Part shown: piece after piece, positions 11,622 to 22,130 of the stretch
Numbering within the stretch: position 1 is the first letter of the stretch
Layout: every line of letters starts with the position of its first letter
Source: Timema cristinae
Lineage: Eukaryota > Arthropoda > Insecta > Phasmatodea > Timematidae
Length of the DNA: 64,000 nucleotides
Assembly: GCA_039000515.1 (NCBI GenBank)
Contig: JBCFYV010000012.1
Location: 85,404,284-85,468,283, forward strand
Direction: 5' to 3'
Translations under genes and position numbers: made by a program
The notes under the pieces: model-generated
Told to the model about the DNA's origin: nothing
Databases searched by the model: none
The model's input: the letters and a program-made list of their open reading frames with translations, nothing else

Positions 11622-12149
11622 GTACTCCTCTGACTGGTTGTGGATTTGTTTGTGTCCTTTTTACAACTCTGTGTTAATGTATATGGTAACAAGAAAAGGT
11701 TTAATTGCCTTAACGATAGCACACTTTTATTTTATGTTCTGTATGTCTACCATGGTTTTACTAAAAATCCCATTTTGAAATTCCTAGTTTCCTGCCAGAA
11801 TCCTATTGAATAATAGTATTTTGGTAGTATAATAGCCTTCCAAAACGGTAGTTTATTCTGGAAAGCCTTTTATCCTAGCGAAAGACAATTTAGCAGTATA
11901 ATTATGGTCATCAAGTAATTAAATGAAAATACTTAACTAAAAAAACAGTATGCCTTTATCAAGCTCGTCTCTTACTCTAAGTTGATCAACCTGTACATTA
12001 AATTAAATTTGATGTGTTCATTTTAGCGTTTGCAAACTAAAAAATCAAATTTGTAAAAAAAAAAGTAAAATCCCTCATTTAAATAGGGTTTTTACTTTTA
12101 TTTATAATTTAAGACTTTTCCATAGTATTTTTACATATTTTGAAAATAA

Positions 12150-12183
<34 letters not shown>

Positions 12184-12287
12184 GTACATTATTCTATAAT
12201 GATATAGCTGGTATAAGATTTGGTGAACATATGCCGTGTGATTTTCTTGGAAATGCATCGTTTATTTTGGTTAGTTAATCAGAATAT

Positions 12288-13851
12288 TTGAGATTTAAAT
12301 ATTTGCTGAGGTCACTTGGATGTTGTTGTAGCACATTCTTTCCCACTATACAAGCATTTAAGATTCATTTTGCAAAAATCATGCTTCCAGCTACTGGCAC
12401 AAAGCTGCACTCAGTACAGCCAAAGCCTTCGTGGAAGAAATGCCTTTCGATGTTCAGATGGTATCTGATCACAAGGAGCTAATAGAAGAAAACAAAAAGA
12501 TCTTGATGTCGATAATCTCCACCGTTATGTTTTGTGGTACTCATTATTCGCCTCTGAGCAACATGGAGGTGTATTTAAAGGTCTTATCAATTTCCGAATT
12601 GATGCCGGTACCCATGAACTGAAACATCAGTTTTATGAGTCTACTAATAAAAAAAGCGACATATGTGTCCCGTCAAATCCAGGATGAAATTGTTGATATA
12701 TACGGGGCTGTTATAATGTTATAAAAGTTGACATAATAGAAGGTGTGAAGAAGGCGTACTAGTTGATGAGACAGCTAATATATCAAGGAGGGGACTGTTG
12801 TTCATAGGCTTGCACTTCTTCAACGACAAGAAAATTAAATGTTGGAAGGAGTTTGTGTGTTTGGTGGAGCTTACTGCCTTCAACGCCACCACGATAGCGA
12901 TAAGCAAGTTCCTGGAAGAAAAAGGATCTGGCCTGGAGAAAAGTGTAGGCCATGGTTATGAAGGGGGTTCGGCTATGGCTGGCAAGGACAGTAGTATGGA
13001 AACAATTTTAAGAAATAATTATGAGGAAGACTTTTTTTCCATTGTGCATCACATAAACTGAATATTTTAGAGAACGTCTTGAACAGTGTTCTAGAAATAC
13101 ACAACACCATCTCCACTATCAAGGACATCATAACGTTCTTCAGAGAGACAGTGTTGAGAAGAAAATATGTTCCAAACATTCCACACCTCTGTGAGAATCG
13201 ATGGTCCCAAAAGTACAAAAATATTGCAGTTTTCAATAGGCATTTTGTGAGCATCGTTGAAGGTTTGGAGAGATTTACACTAGAAGGAAATGGCAAAACG
13301 AGGAAACAGGCATTCCAGCTATATAATGACGCCACCAAAGCTCAAATCATGGTTGCTGTCACTCTTATAGCCAAGTGTTCTGCCTTATTCGAACCTGTGG
13401 CAAATGCTCTACAGTATAAATGCCTGGACCTGCTTCAATGCTTACAGAACATCAAATGGATCCTTGGAATGATAACAACTCAGTGCAATGATGAAGACCA
13501 AGTTAAGTTGCTACAGAGATCGTAAAGGATGCCTAAAAGATTGCTGAGGAAGTTAAAAATGAATTGATGGTGTCGAGATATGTTGAAAGACAGAAACGTT
13601 GCTCAAGCCCTTCAGCGTCCAACCCTTTAGAGTACTGGAAGATATACTTAGTAATTCCTTACTTGGACTTGGTAAATACCTGGTTAAGGTTGACAATGAT
13701 AGGAGAACCTCTCAATGCCTTACTGAGTATGCACAGAAAAACTACATTGGAAAAAGAGGAGGAATTTGAGAAGGCGGTGCTAAAAAGGTTTTCAGCAAAT
13801 CTAAGTAAACTTTTTTATTTTAAGATTTATTTGATAAGACGTTCTTTGTAA
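12288..13851 (+). pseudogene. Broken hAT-family transposase (DUF4371-like)
   Basis: The homology runs through several frames. An early piece carries GVFKGLINFRIDAG (near 12565-12605). The next reads IGLHFFNDKKI...EFVCLVELTAFNA (12798-12900), then GHGYEGGSAMAGK (12948-12985). A longer frame follows (13079-13525) with the CENRWSQKY-type segment, then the C-terminal PSASNPLEYW segment (13606-13640). These are hallmarks of hAT transposases of the ZMYM/P52rIPK type. Stops at several points and frame changes break it. The N-terminal BED finger is not found. It sits in the GPCR intron and has no obvious terminal repeats. Confidence 0.75.
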
Positions 13852-14147
13852 TTTTGCATCCGAGAAAATTAGTCTGAATTGAGAACTTTCTGTAAGTTTG
13901 CATTAAAAAAACTGGTTTTGGTTTAGATTTTTTTTAATAAAATGAAAAAATGCTGTTTTTTTGTAATTTCTCAAAATATTCTCGTTAACAGGATGAAAGA
14001 TACTCCTGATGTTAATTTTTATTTAACTTCCTAGTTTTCAAATTGCTGAATATTTTGACAGATATTTATGAGCACTTGCTTGGGCGTAACCAGGATGGGA
14101 CAGGGTTAAATGTATAGCTTATGTGTTGCTTTTTTATTACTATTAGT

Positions 14148-15010
14148 CAGTGGTGGCTCGTGTATAGGCACTGCGAAACTGCAGCACCCCCTATTTCCAC
14201 TTGATATTATCGATAACATTTAATATAATGTGTCCTTTTATCTTTAATTCTTTCTTTATTTCTGTAGTACAATATATATTCCTTAAGCTTAATGTCAGTA
14301 CTTCAGTAGCCATCCCACAGTTTATGAAAAATATACAATTTTTTTTATGGAACTGTGCGCTTCACAATGTCAGCGACGTGGTGTTTGACTGTTGTGCGCA
14401 TGCGCACATAGGAGCGGGGTGGGGAGGAAGGCGGGACTGCCAGGTAGAGATAGCACTGTTGCTCTCGCAGTGCCGGCTCTGGTGTGATGGTGGAAGGAAG
14501 TGTTTTTTTTACTCGGCGTGTGTTGTGCTTAAAAGCCGTGTACCATATTCTTGAATGTGATAAAGTGTAGAAGAGTGTAGAATTAGATTATTATTCTGCT
14601 TCCAGCTATTCTATTAGGTTCATTCTTTTTCGGTTATTTTATTTAACAGAAAGACTAAATGCGCTTTCAGTACTTTCAATGGAGAAAGATTTCCTCAATT
14701 GTCACCCAGAGACCAAGAAGAAAATTATTGAACTTTTTTTTGCGCAAATTAAAACAAGAAGAATGGGTTTCATTTTTAAATGAATAGTTCAAGCGTGAAA
14801 TATTCATTTTTAAATAAATAGATCAAGCTTGAACTGTAACAATTTAAGTTAAAGTAAGAAAAAAAAAAAGATTTTTTTGTTAAGATTTTATCAAGCTCCT
14901 GAATAAATTTTCTTTTTATAAGTGTTTTTTCCTTTTACACAATTTTAAAACAAAGGCTAAATTTTTTTTGGAGCAGCACCTCCACTAATTTTAGCTACGA
15001 GCCGCCAATG
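14148..15010. mobile_element. Non-autonomous hAT-like element, 863 bp
   Basis: The left end is CAGTGGTGGCTCGT. The right end read inward is CATTGGCGGCTCGTAG, which gives 12-bp-class inverted repeats. The 8-bp flanks are CTATTAGT (14140-14147) and CCTTTAGT (15011-15018), agreeing at 6 of 8 positions; 8-bp target duplication is the hAT rule. The inside has a CpG- and G-rich patch (14390-14520) and AT-rich ends, with no transposase. It may be a deletion derivative related to the hAT pseudogene just upstream, but no sequence link was seen. Confidence 0.55.
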
Positions 15011-15731
15011 CCTTTAGTACTGCATTACAGGTTGATCGTAAAGTTGACCCTCCCCCGGAAAATATCTTGCCATTGCTCTTGATTTTGGTACGAATTCAGA
15101 CCTTCAAGAACGGGATTCCTAGGAACATCAGGGTGTTGTGTGTAATTAATTTTGTATGCATCTCTATGTTATATATGTATATAATGTATGTTTGTAATTA
15201 CAATTTGTTTACCCTGAAAGGAAGTAAGCTTACTTTGCATATTTCCACTAAGGTGCAGCCTACACGACAGATCCAAAGAGGAGTCCGTCAGGTTATGACT
15301 GCAAACTAACAATGTAATCAGAATATACATGCATGGAAAATTATTATTTTTTTATTGTTTTTGGAATCGAGAACATTGACCTTTGTTTTTTAAAATGGTG
15401 AAGTTTATCAGAATTATTGCCAGGACAATGGTCTTCTAAAAATGAGATCTTAGTAATGTCAAGAGTTGAGATGACTATTGTTGGTTTTTAACTAGGACGT
15501 TGGTTTCCATGGTATCCTAACATTCCGATACGGTTTGTTCACTTGTGGTGATTTTTTTTTTTACTGTTTAGCAGCTGTATGTCATAAAATAACAAAATAA
15601 TTAAGTATTCAAGCCATAAACATAAAAAAAATGCCGCTAAAACTGCAATGAATAAATTGCACGTTCTTTAGAAACATATTAAAGAGAATTTTAATCTCTA
15701 GTGATATACCGAACCTTACGATTGAGCGAAA
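15011..15731 (+). other. 5' flank of the nested Cep57-like gene
   Basis: The stretch is AT-rich and without repeats I recognise. It should contain the promoter and 5' untranslated region of the gene starting at 15732. No TATA box at a convincing spacing was identified. The bases before the start codon (GAGCGAAAATG) give a good insect initiation context with A at -3. Confidence 0.4.
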
Positions 15732-18446
15732 ATGTTATCCTTGGACCAAAGTTTCGACGCGATGTACAAACAACTGGAGCTGGACGAGTCCCGCTACGAG
15801 ATCCTTAAGCAGCACATTGACTACATCAGGATGCTATACACAAACGTCAGTGGTGGACCTGTCACGGGACTTAAACCCAGCACCACTGCGCAGGAGGTCT
15901 ACCCGTCAACGAATCCAGTCGCTGATGAAAATTCGGCAATGGCAGAAGAGTCTGAAAGAAGTAAAGACTTAACTTGCGAAACAGTTGACCTGGGTGACAG
16001 CTCTTGTAATCATTTTGACGTCTACCCGGTTGAAGTTACAATAACTAGCTCAGGGGAATCATTTCAAAACTGCCCTATCGAAAAAGTGCTTGAGACAACT
16101 CCTACAAAACATTTGAACGAGAGACCACAAAAATGCAGCCTTAGTAACAAATGTAGCTCAACTTATTCGACTAAGTCTTCAGATAGTAAACGCGAAATAA
16201 GTGAAACTTATCAGGTACAAGATACTGATGGGCCTAAAGAACAACATCTTTCTTGTGATTCAATCCAAACTATTTCTAATGAAAACAAAGATGGTGGCGT
16301 GGGTTTTTTGTGTGAGGGGCAAATGTCAAATCGAAAACGATCTTTCGAAATCGAAGTCGCAAACGCTGTTCCACCTGATACCGGTGAGGCAGCGCAAGAA
16401 CTGTCAACTATAAGCACGAGGTCTGCCGATAGCCAACTCTTTAGCTCAAGATTTCTATCGCCTTTGCAGTCTGAAGATGAGAGGCGAGGTAAGAAATGGG
16501 CTAGTAAGTTGCTTTCACCCCTAAAAGATGTCGGGGAGTACATCACGAATATATCCACAAATAGAACATGGACAATTTCCCCCAGAAAGTCTTCAATATA
16601 CGGTGAGGTCAAACTTCCAGATATGACAAAGAAATCTTCTCGTTTCCGATACAAAAGACAGGCATCGTCTAAAGACCACTCGACGCAGACGCAAATTAGC
16701 TCTAAAATTACTAACGATAGAAAATATTTCAATAATAAAAATACAATATACAACCACAGAGAGTCAAACATTGGAGACCTAACGAAAAACAAACCTTACA
16801 AAACGAGATTGAAGACTAAACAATCCACGGAGGACATCCAGAGAAAGATCAACAGCAGAGTCGTGAAAAGTTGCGACAATTTTTGTGAAGCGGTTCCCAA
16901 GAAGGAGCTTCGGAGCCGTGCGGTGTCCTCTGGTCAAGGCCAGGTTCCATCCCCACCCACACTTCGCCGCACCAAAAATATCAGTTACCTTAATCACAGA
17001 AGTACGCGTGGGTCTGATGACAGCGGAACCACTCAAGTACCTTCCTCGTCATCTTCAAGATCAAAAAGAGGTCCCCATTTTCCTTGGAAACCGTTGGAAA
17101 TAAATAACGCCATGGAACCAAAGCCGGAGAGAAATAAAATGACCAATAAAGTTTGTAATAAGGTTAAACTTAATTTGTCAAAAGGTTCAGATATACTGGA
17201 GTGTGGTAATTCTTGCAATCAACCGATATCTAATGTCTCAAATTTATTGGTCTCTAAACAGTTGGTCGTAATAGATAAAAACATCGCAAACCATAAACAA
17301 ACATCTTGTAACCAGAAGAGCGTTGAATTTTCTAAAAGATTAATAAATGTGGAACTTTCTGATAAGGAGTATTTTAAGAATGTAGATTTCAAGACAATCC
17401 CTTTTGTGGCAGGCAGGTCGACTGCCCCTAGTCACAACTTGAAGCTAAACGTACAGCAGACTCGGCACAAACTGAAATTGTCAAAACCTGAAGGAAAGCT
17501 ATCCCAGGTCAGTACGAATGTCAGCAATGAAAGCCTTCTTCCTCAGACCTGTAATACACCCAAAATTATAGAAAGGAGAAAATCGCATTGTCCTTTATTG
17601 AACAGGGAAAGGCTTATTGGAAGAAAATCTTACTGTGATACTCCCAACCAAGAAGTTTTTGTCGAAGTTCGCGATAAACACGTAACCAACAAGGCTTCTT
17701 TCAAAATTATTCCGAACAAAGATGATCAAGAAACAGATGATGATCATGAAAAAGAAGACATTTGGAGTGTTAAACAAAGAGAAAGTGTAAACTATGAAAG
17801 GACAAAGAAAGAGAGAAGAACACACAGTTGTGATTGTTCCATGAGGAATCATTTGCGTTATCACAAAGTGTTAGAAGAGTTCCAGGATCGTGGAGATCAG
17901 TACTCTCTTGGGTATAAATTTCCCCAAAAGAGAGTTCCTATCATTCTGAGACATAAGGAAGCTCCGAAGTTAGCGTTTGTCAACCGATCTATTGAACACA
18001 ACTCTACCACTTCTGAAAAGAACGGGGTGCCACCACCAAAGAAGTCCGGCGAGAAATGTTTGAAAGGGAAAGATAGAGGGGCAAACTACCCAGAAGATGC
18101 CAAAAGTCTTGGAGTCTTGCTGCAGGATTTGTACGAAGATTTCTCCCGGCTGCACCTCAGATACGAGAGCTTACGGGCAGATTCCCCAGAGGAAGATGGA
18201 AACATGCTGGAAGAGCTATGGCGAATGGAGGAAGAGCTGGAGGCGAAAGAGGAGGAGATAAGTGTTGTAACGTCATTGTTTCAGGAGGTGAAGTCACTCA
18301 AGAGCCAAGTGCAGGCCTTGAAGAGAAGAGCCAGTGCCACTAGTGTCATTGCGTCCTCCCCCCATCATGCCAACTCACAATCTACATCTTTAACCCGGAC
18401 GAAGAGGCTGATTCAAGACATTCAACACTTTCAGACGAATAAATGA
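15732..18446 (+). CDS. Cep57-like coiled-coil protein, 904 aa, single exon
   Basis: One uninterrupted frame of 904 codons, far longer than chance in AT-rich DNA. The start at 15732 has a good context (AAAATG) and opens into a likely helix (MLSLDQSFDAMYKQLELDES). The middle, about residues 40-780, is Ser/Thr/Lys-rich and mostly disordered, with SP/TP sites and basic patches such as KKWASKLLSPLK. About residues 788-870 form a strong coiled coil with LGVLLQDLYEDFSRLHLRYE and RMEEELEAKEEEI. This pattern resembles the Cep57 microtubule-binding domain, known in centrosome and spindle proteins; Cep57 itself is about 500 aa. A centrosomal or spindle role is therefore an inference, not proven. An AATAAA follows 56 bases after the stop. 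The gene lies within the GPCR intron on the same strand. An alternative is another microtubule-associated coiled-coil protein. Confidence 0.85.
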   Translation: MLSLDQSFDAMYKQLELDESRYEILKQHIDYIRMLYTNVSGGPVTGLKPSTTAQEVYPSTNPVADENSAMAEESERSKDLTCETVDLGDSSCNHFDVYPVEVTITSSGESFQNCPIEKVLETTPTKHLNERPQKCSLSNKCSSTYSTKSSDSKREISETYQVQDTDGPKEQHLSCDSIQTISNENKDGGVGFLCEGQMSNRKRSFEIEVANAVPPDTGEAAQELSTISTRSADSQLFSSRFLSPLQSEDERRGKKWASKLLSPLKDVGEYITNISTNRTWTISPRKSSIYGEVKLPDMTKKSSRFRYKRQASSKDHSTQTQISSKITNDRKYFNNKNTIYNHRESNIGDLTKNKPYKTRLKTKQSTEDIQRKINSRVVKSCDNFCEAVPKKELRSRAVSSGQGQVPSPPTLRRTKNISYLNHRSTRGSDDSGTTQVPSSSSSRSKRGPHFPWKPLEINNAMEPKPERNKMTNKVCNKVKLNLSKGSDILECGNSCNQPISNVSNLLVSKQLVVIDKNIANHKQTSCNQKSVEFSKRLINVELSDKEYFKNVDFKTIPFVAGRSTAPSHNLKLNVQQTRHKLKLSKPEGKLSQVSTNVSNESLLPQTCNTPKIIERRKSHCPLLNRERLIGRKSYCDTPNQEVFVEVRDKHVTNKASFKIIPNKDDQETDDDHEKEDIWSVKQRESVNYERTKKERRTHSCDCSMRNHLRYHKVLEEFQDRGDQYSLGYKFPQKRVPIILRHKEAPKLAFVNRSIEHNSTTSEKNGVPPPKKSGEKCLKGKDRGANYPEDAKSLGVLLQDLYEDFSRLHLRYESLRADSPEEDGNMLEELWRMEEELEAKEEEISVVTSLFQEVKSLKSQVQALKRRASATSVIASSPHHANSQSTSLTRTKRLIQDIQHFQTNK

Positions 18447-18501
18447 TTGTTATATTTATTTTAAGCTTAATATCATAAATTATTCATTTTAGATAATTTG
18501 T

Positions 18502-18507
18502 AATAAA
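18502..18507 (+). terminator. AATAAA polyadenylation signal
   Basis: A canonical hexamer 56 bases after the stop codon of the 904-codon gene, with a TTG/T-rich stretch downstream. Confidence 0.6.
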
Positions 18508-19134
18508 ATTATATTGTCTTGAAATATTAGTTTAATGTTTTTATGACATTCATAGTTTTTGGAGTAAAGGCATCTCTAAAAAGATATTGGTCCAGCTACT
18601 ATGATGACTACTGATTACCTCAGTATGACCATGAGAGCACCTCAAACAAAACTGTGCATAGCAGTACTTCTCAACCTTTTTACCGGGGTGGCAACCTTTG
18701 GCACAGCTTTTATATTTCGGCCTTCCTTTGGTATAAGAAGTCTTTATGCCCAACCGTTATGTGCTATGAAAGCATTTAGTAGAAGCAATAGTAATAAGAA
18801 AAAAAGCATTATTCAAAGTATCTTTCAGGCCACATGAAGGGTACAAACAAACGCCCTTTTATTTCTTCCCATATGTATCGGGTCTATATTTAAATGTCAT
18901 ATATTTGTAAAGATAGATTAATTTTATGTTAGAGCACAATTTATTAAAATAATGAGTTACTGTGTGGAGTAAAAATTAGTGAGGAGGACAATCCAATGTA
19001 AAGATAATAATCACCCCTTGGAGTAGCCACCTTAGTCAAGAGCACTATATGCACGGCTATTATCCCCATTCATGGGAGTGTTGGAATATCATAGAGTAGG
19101 AAACAAGCGCTCTTCTTATTACTTGTGTTCCCAG
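18508..19134 (+). other. End of GPCR intron
   Basis: Short frames exist on both strands near 18550-18840 but match nothing I recognise. The pyrimidine-rich end CTTCTTATTACTTGTGTTCCCAG is a good acceptor for the exon at 19135. Confidence 0.5.
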
Positions 19135-19382
19135 ATGCGGCCTGTTCTTCATGCGATCTTTCCGGCATTCCCTTCAACTTTGCCTTCTGGCTGGGTTACT
19201 TCAACAGCTGCATCAACCCGTTCATATACGCCTGCACGTCAAGAGAGCTGCGGCGGGCGTTCCACGGAACTATCTGTGGGAGACACCGTTCACTCCGTCG
19301 GCAACCGACATCTCTACTGTACCGGTCACGTGCTCCTAGCGTCACTAGTAACATCAGCGTTAACGTGCACCAGGCTAGGTGA
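19135..19382 (+). CDS. Biogenic-amine-type GPCR, terminal exon (TM7 and tail)
   Basis: The exon begins after CCCAG and is entered in phase 1, joining the TM6 exon at 11621 to give [12 protein letters not shown]7 reads [19 protein letters not shown], with the NPxxY motif as NPFIY. Helix 8 and the cytoplasmic tail follow ([17 protein letters not shown]) and end at a TGA (19380-19382). FWLGYxNSCxNPxIY is characteristic of aminergic receptors; the short tail suits insect members. ICGRH offers a possible palmitoylation cysteine. The upstream intron is about 7.5 kb and contains a whole gene and two hAT remnants. The 3' end is unclear; an AATAAA at 20211 is one candidate. Confidence 0.82.
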
Positions 19383-20280
19383 CCACAAGAAGTTCAACTA
19401 CAGAACTTACACACGAGCGGAGATTATTAGAACTTTAACGATCTGAAAACAGATAAATGTTTAACTATTTATTTTTTATATACAAACAACAAATTACGTC
19501 CCTATTTGGGTTCTCATTATCTAAGATTTCTTAACACACTCTTCTAACACGACTGCTCCTAATATTGTAACAAGGCCAATCAACCAAATTATTAAGTACA
19601 TAGCTTTATTTGGCAAGAGATGACAACTAATGGTTGGTCTATAATTATTGGTGTGAGCCTGGTCGTAAAACGCGTTTATTTATATATATTTATATATATA
19701 TGCTTAGATGGTAGACAATATACAACCAAATATATGAATGCGCTTACGACAAGCGAGGGATACCGATTTTAGACAAGTCATTGTTGTGGTAACAAAACTG
19801 TTTTAAAGTAGAACATTAAATAAGAGGTATCTCCCAAAGATGGTATTCCTCAATTTATTCTCAGAGTTCCTCACCAAATAATTTGCTATTCACTTCTCCC
19901 ACCGACACAAAATATTCAAATTTTGAAGTTGAGTCATTCTATATTAATTTCAATGTGATTCACGGAAAAACCAAGTGCTCAACCTTTGGCTGACGTCTTT
20001 TTATAATATTAATTCGTGGTTGGTCTTTAAAAACTTTCTGTGAGCACACACGCACACATTACATTGAAGTTAGTGTGTGATCTTAATTCAGACGTAAAGG
20101 AAAATGTAAGAGTCGGAGTTTGTTTGGTTTTTAAAAGAGACTTCTTCAAATAAATAGTTGAACGCGCAATTCATTACAATAGGAATTAAGAATGATTTAT
20201 AATAAATGTAAAAGAACGTGTTAATTTATAGAACCTAGATGACATATGAAATTGATATTACGTATCCGATCAGTTGATAA

Positions 20281-20468
20281 GACTGATTATAGTTGAGCCA
20301 TAAACGTCATTATTGTTGCAAAATATTGACTGATAGTAGTTGAACCATAAACTTCATTGTTGTTACAAAATATTGACTGATAGTAGTTGATTCACAAACG
20401 TTATTATTGTTGTAAAATATCGACTGATAGTAGTTGAGCCATACACGTCATTATTGTTGAAAAATATT
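20281..20468 (+). repeat. 47-bp tandem repeat, 4 copies
   Basis: The phrase GACTGAT begins at 20281, 20328, 20375 and 20422, so the period is exactly 47. Each unit carries AGTAGTTGAGCCATAAACGT-like sequence and TTATTGTTG. Copies differ at a few positions. Confidence 0.9.
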
Positions 20469-20765
20469 ACAATATTTGTTAATCCTCTTCTATTCTGGTT
20501 TCTTACTCTACATTTACTACCAGTTCTGTATTTAACTTCTTACAATATTTTTACAATTTCCATAGATATTTTTATAAAATTAAAATTAGTAACCTACTCT
20601 TTTAAATATAGGTGGTATTTATTGTCCTAAAATCATTAAATGTATTAAATAATTTATGATTTCTGTGTGTGTTGATATAATGTTCTTATAATATTTTTAT
20701 TTAGTAAATAAAATAAATATTGTACATATCAATATGTATAGCAATGTTTTTTAACTGTCTTACAG

Positions 20766-20960
20766 ATATTACTATGGAGTTGCCAAGCTTTTCCTAGTAA
20801 ATATAGTTTTATTAATGAGGAACCCGAACTACATATTAAAGTATTTATCTATGACCAGAACCAGATCGTGCCCTTTTACCGCTCAAAGCATGAAAGTGCT
20901 GCTCTCCTCTCTCAAGACTTTAAAAAATACTTCAGATCCAAAGTGTTAGGGATATTTTAG
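20766..20960 (+). CDS. Candidate 3' exon, weak
   Basis: A polypyrimidine stretch and TTACAG (20760-20765) precede a 64-codon open frame ending at TAG (20958-20960). It includes EEPELHIKVFIYDQNQIVPF and a basic C-terminus with KKYFRSK. The composition is protein-like and differs from its AT-rich surroundings. No family is recognised, and no partner exon was found. It could be a fragment of a transposon gene. Confidence 0.2.
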   Translation: MLLWSCQAFPSKYSFINEEPELHIKVFIYDQNQIVPFYRSKHESAALLSQDFKKYFRSKVLGIF

Positions 20961-22130
20961 ATTCAATAGAGTAAAGTTAAACCTGGTGCTTCGAGTTTAT
21001 GTTTTTATGTTTTAACTTGGAAAAACTTTTCTTGGCGCTAACAGCTGTTACAGACAGCGATAAGAATTATAAGTTTAAACCAAATATTTGGTAAACCCTC
21101 CTGCGGTTCATTTCTATACACATAATTTCTATAAGAAAAACCTGTTTTCGTAAAATGAGGTAATTTTATTATCTTCATATCTAATTGTCTTATGATTCTT
21201 TACAAATTTCCTTTTTTCTTCCTTTTGTGTTTTTTGGGGTTCACTTTTAAAAGGTTGCGTTGAGTATTTCACACTCCTTCCTGATGAGTTCCGATAGAAT
21301 GAAACCTAGGACGGGGGATTGGGCGGTAACAATTGATTTTCTTTAAAAGGCAGCCATTACCACTTTGTACATTGGCAGCAATGTAAAAAGTTAATTTCAT
21401 TCTTCTTTTCATTGTAAAATCCATATTGTTTTCGTTCCTTTTATATATTTCCATCCACCTTTCCAGTACCTTTTTCAATATATAATTTATACATAATTTA
21501 AAATATCTAGGAATTGTAACAATTAAGGTGATATCAACTTTGTGATCATTGTCAACTATTGCTTTAAGTTTAAGACATCCAAATCTTACATGTTTCCATA
21601 TTGTTGTAAAGCGGATTCTGATTTGGGATTTGGGAAATCTGAATTTTCAGTAATCTTAGCATATTTTTTTAATAAACTTGATTCCTATTCTAAATAAATC
21701 TTTTTGAAGAATTGTTTTTTATACAACCCATATCTGTACTTCATAGTTATCGGAAGAAAATAAATTTAATTTTAACCCTCCCTAATGACTTAGAGAGGGT
21801 TGCATATATACAAAGGAAGAAATACAATGGTAACAGCATTTTATTGAACTGTCAAAAAAAGGATAGTCAATAGTTATACATATGAATTGTTCATTAGGTT
21901 TCCGTTGTCCTGTCTATTAAGTATAGTAGGGAATCAATGTATTTATTTTAGAGAATAATTAGATATTATACAACAGGCTCAAACACAATGGCCAGTTTAA
22001 AGAGTCCTTTAAGTAGAGCTTTATGAGATAACGATCAATACCTTTGATTAAATACACTCTGTGATCATCATCTAGTAGTTCAATAATTAACGAATATAAC
22101 ATGACACCTTCTTGCCTACATTTAAATAAC

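Larger units (their letters stand above)
10965..12268 (+). repeat. Segment C, right half of the triplicated locus
   Basis: It matches segment B from 8411 to 9625 and carries the intact TM6 exon. It also holds a SINE-2-like piece (about 11020-11120) and a SINE-4 (about 11240-11375). Similarity to B ends after the 'ATGCATCGTTTATTTT' phrase at 12253-12268. Confidence 0.8.
19383..22130. other. Sparse region downstream of GPCR exon
   Basis: No gene recognised apart from one weak candidate exon (20766-20960) and a 47-bp tandem repeat (20281-20468). 21269-21478 holds a 69-codon frame on the - strand that matches nothing I know. Confidence 0.5.

Noticed and set aside
16211..16792. 193-codon frame on the - strand inside the 904-codon gene
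   Set aside because: It is a mirror frame of a long real gene; the other short frames in the gene (16779-17036, 17595-17864) are the same.
18550..18837. Overlapping frames on both strands with a cysteine-rich - strand peptide
   Set aside because: The cysteine spacing did not fit a zinc-finger or piggyBac C-terminal pattern, and no neighbouring exon supports it.
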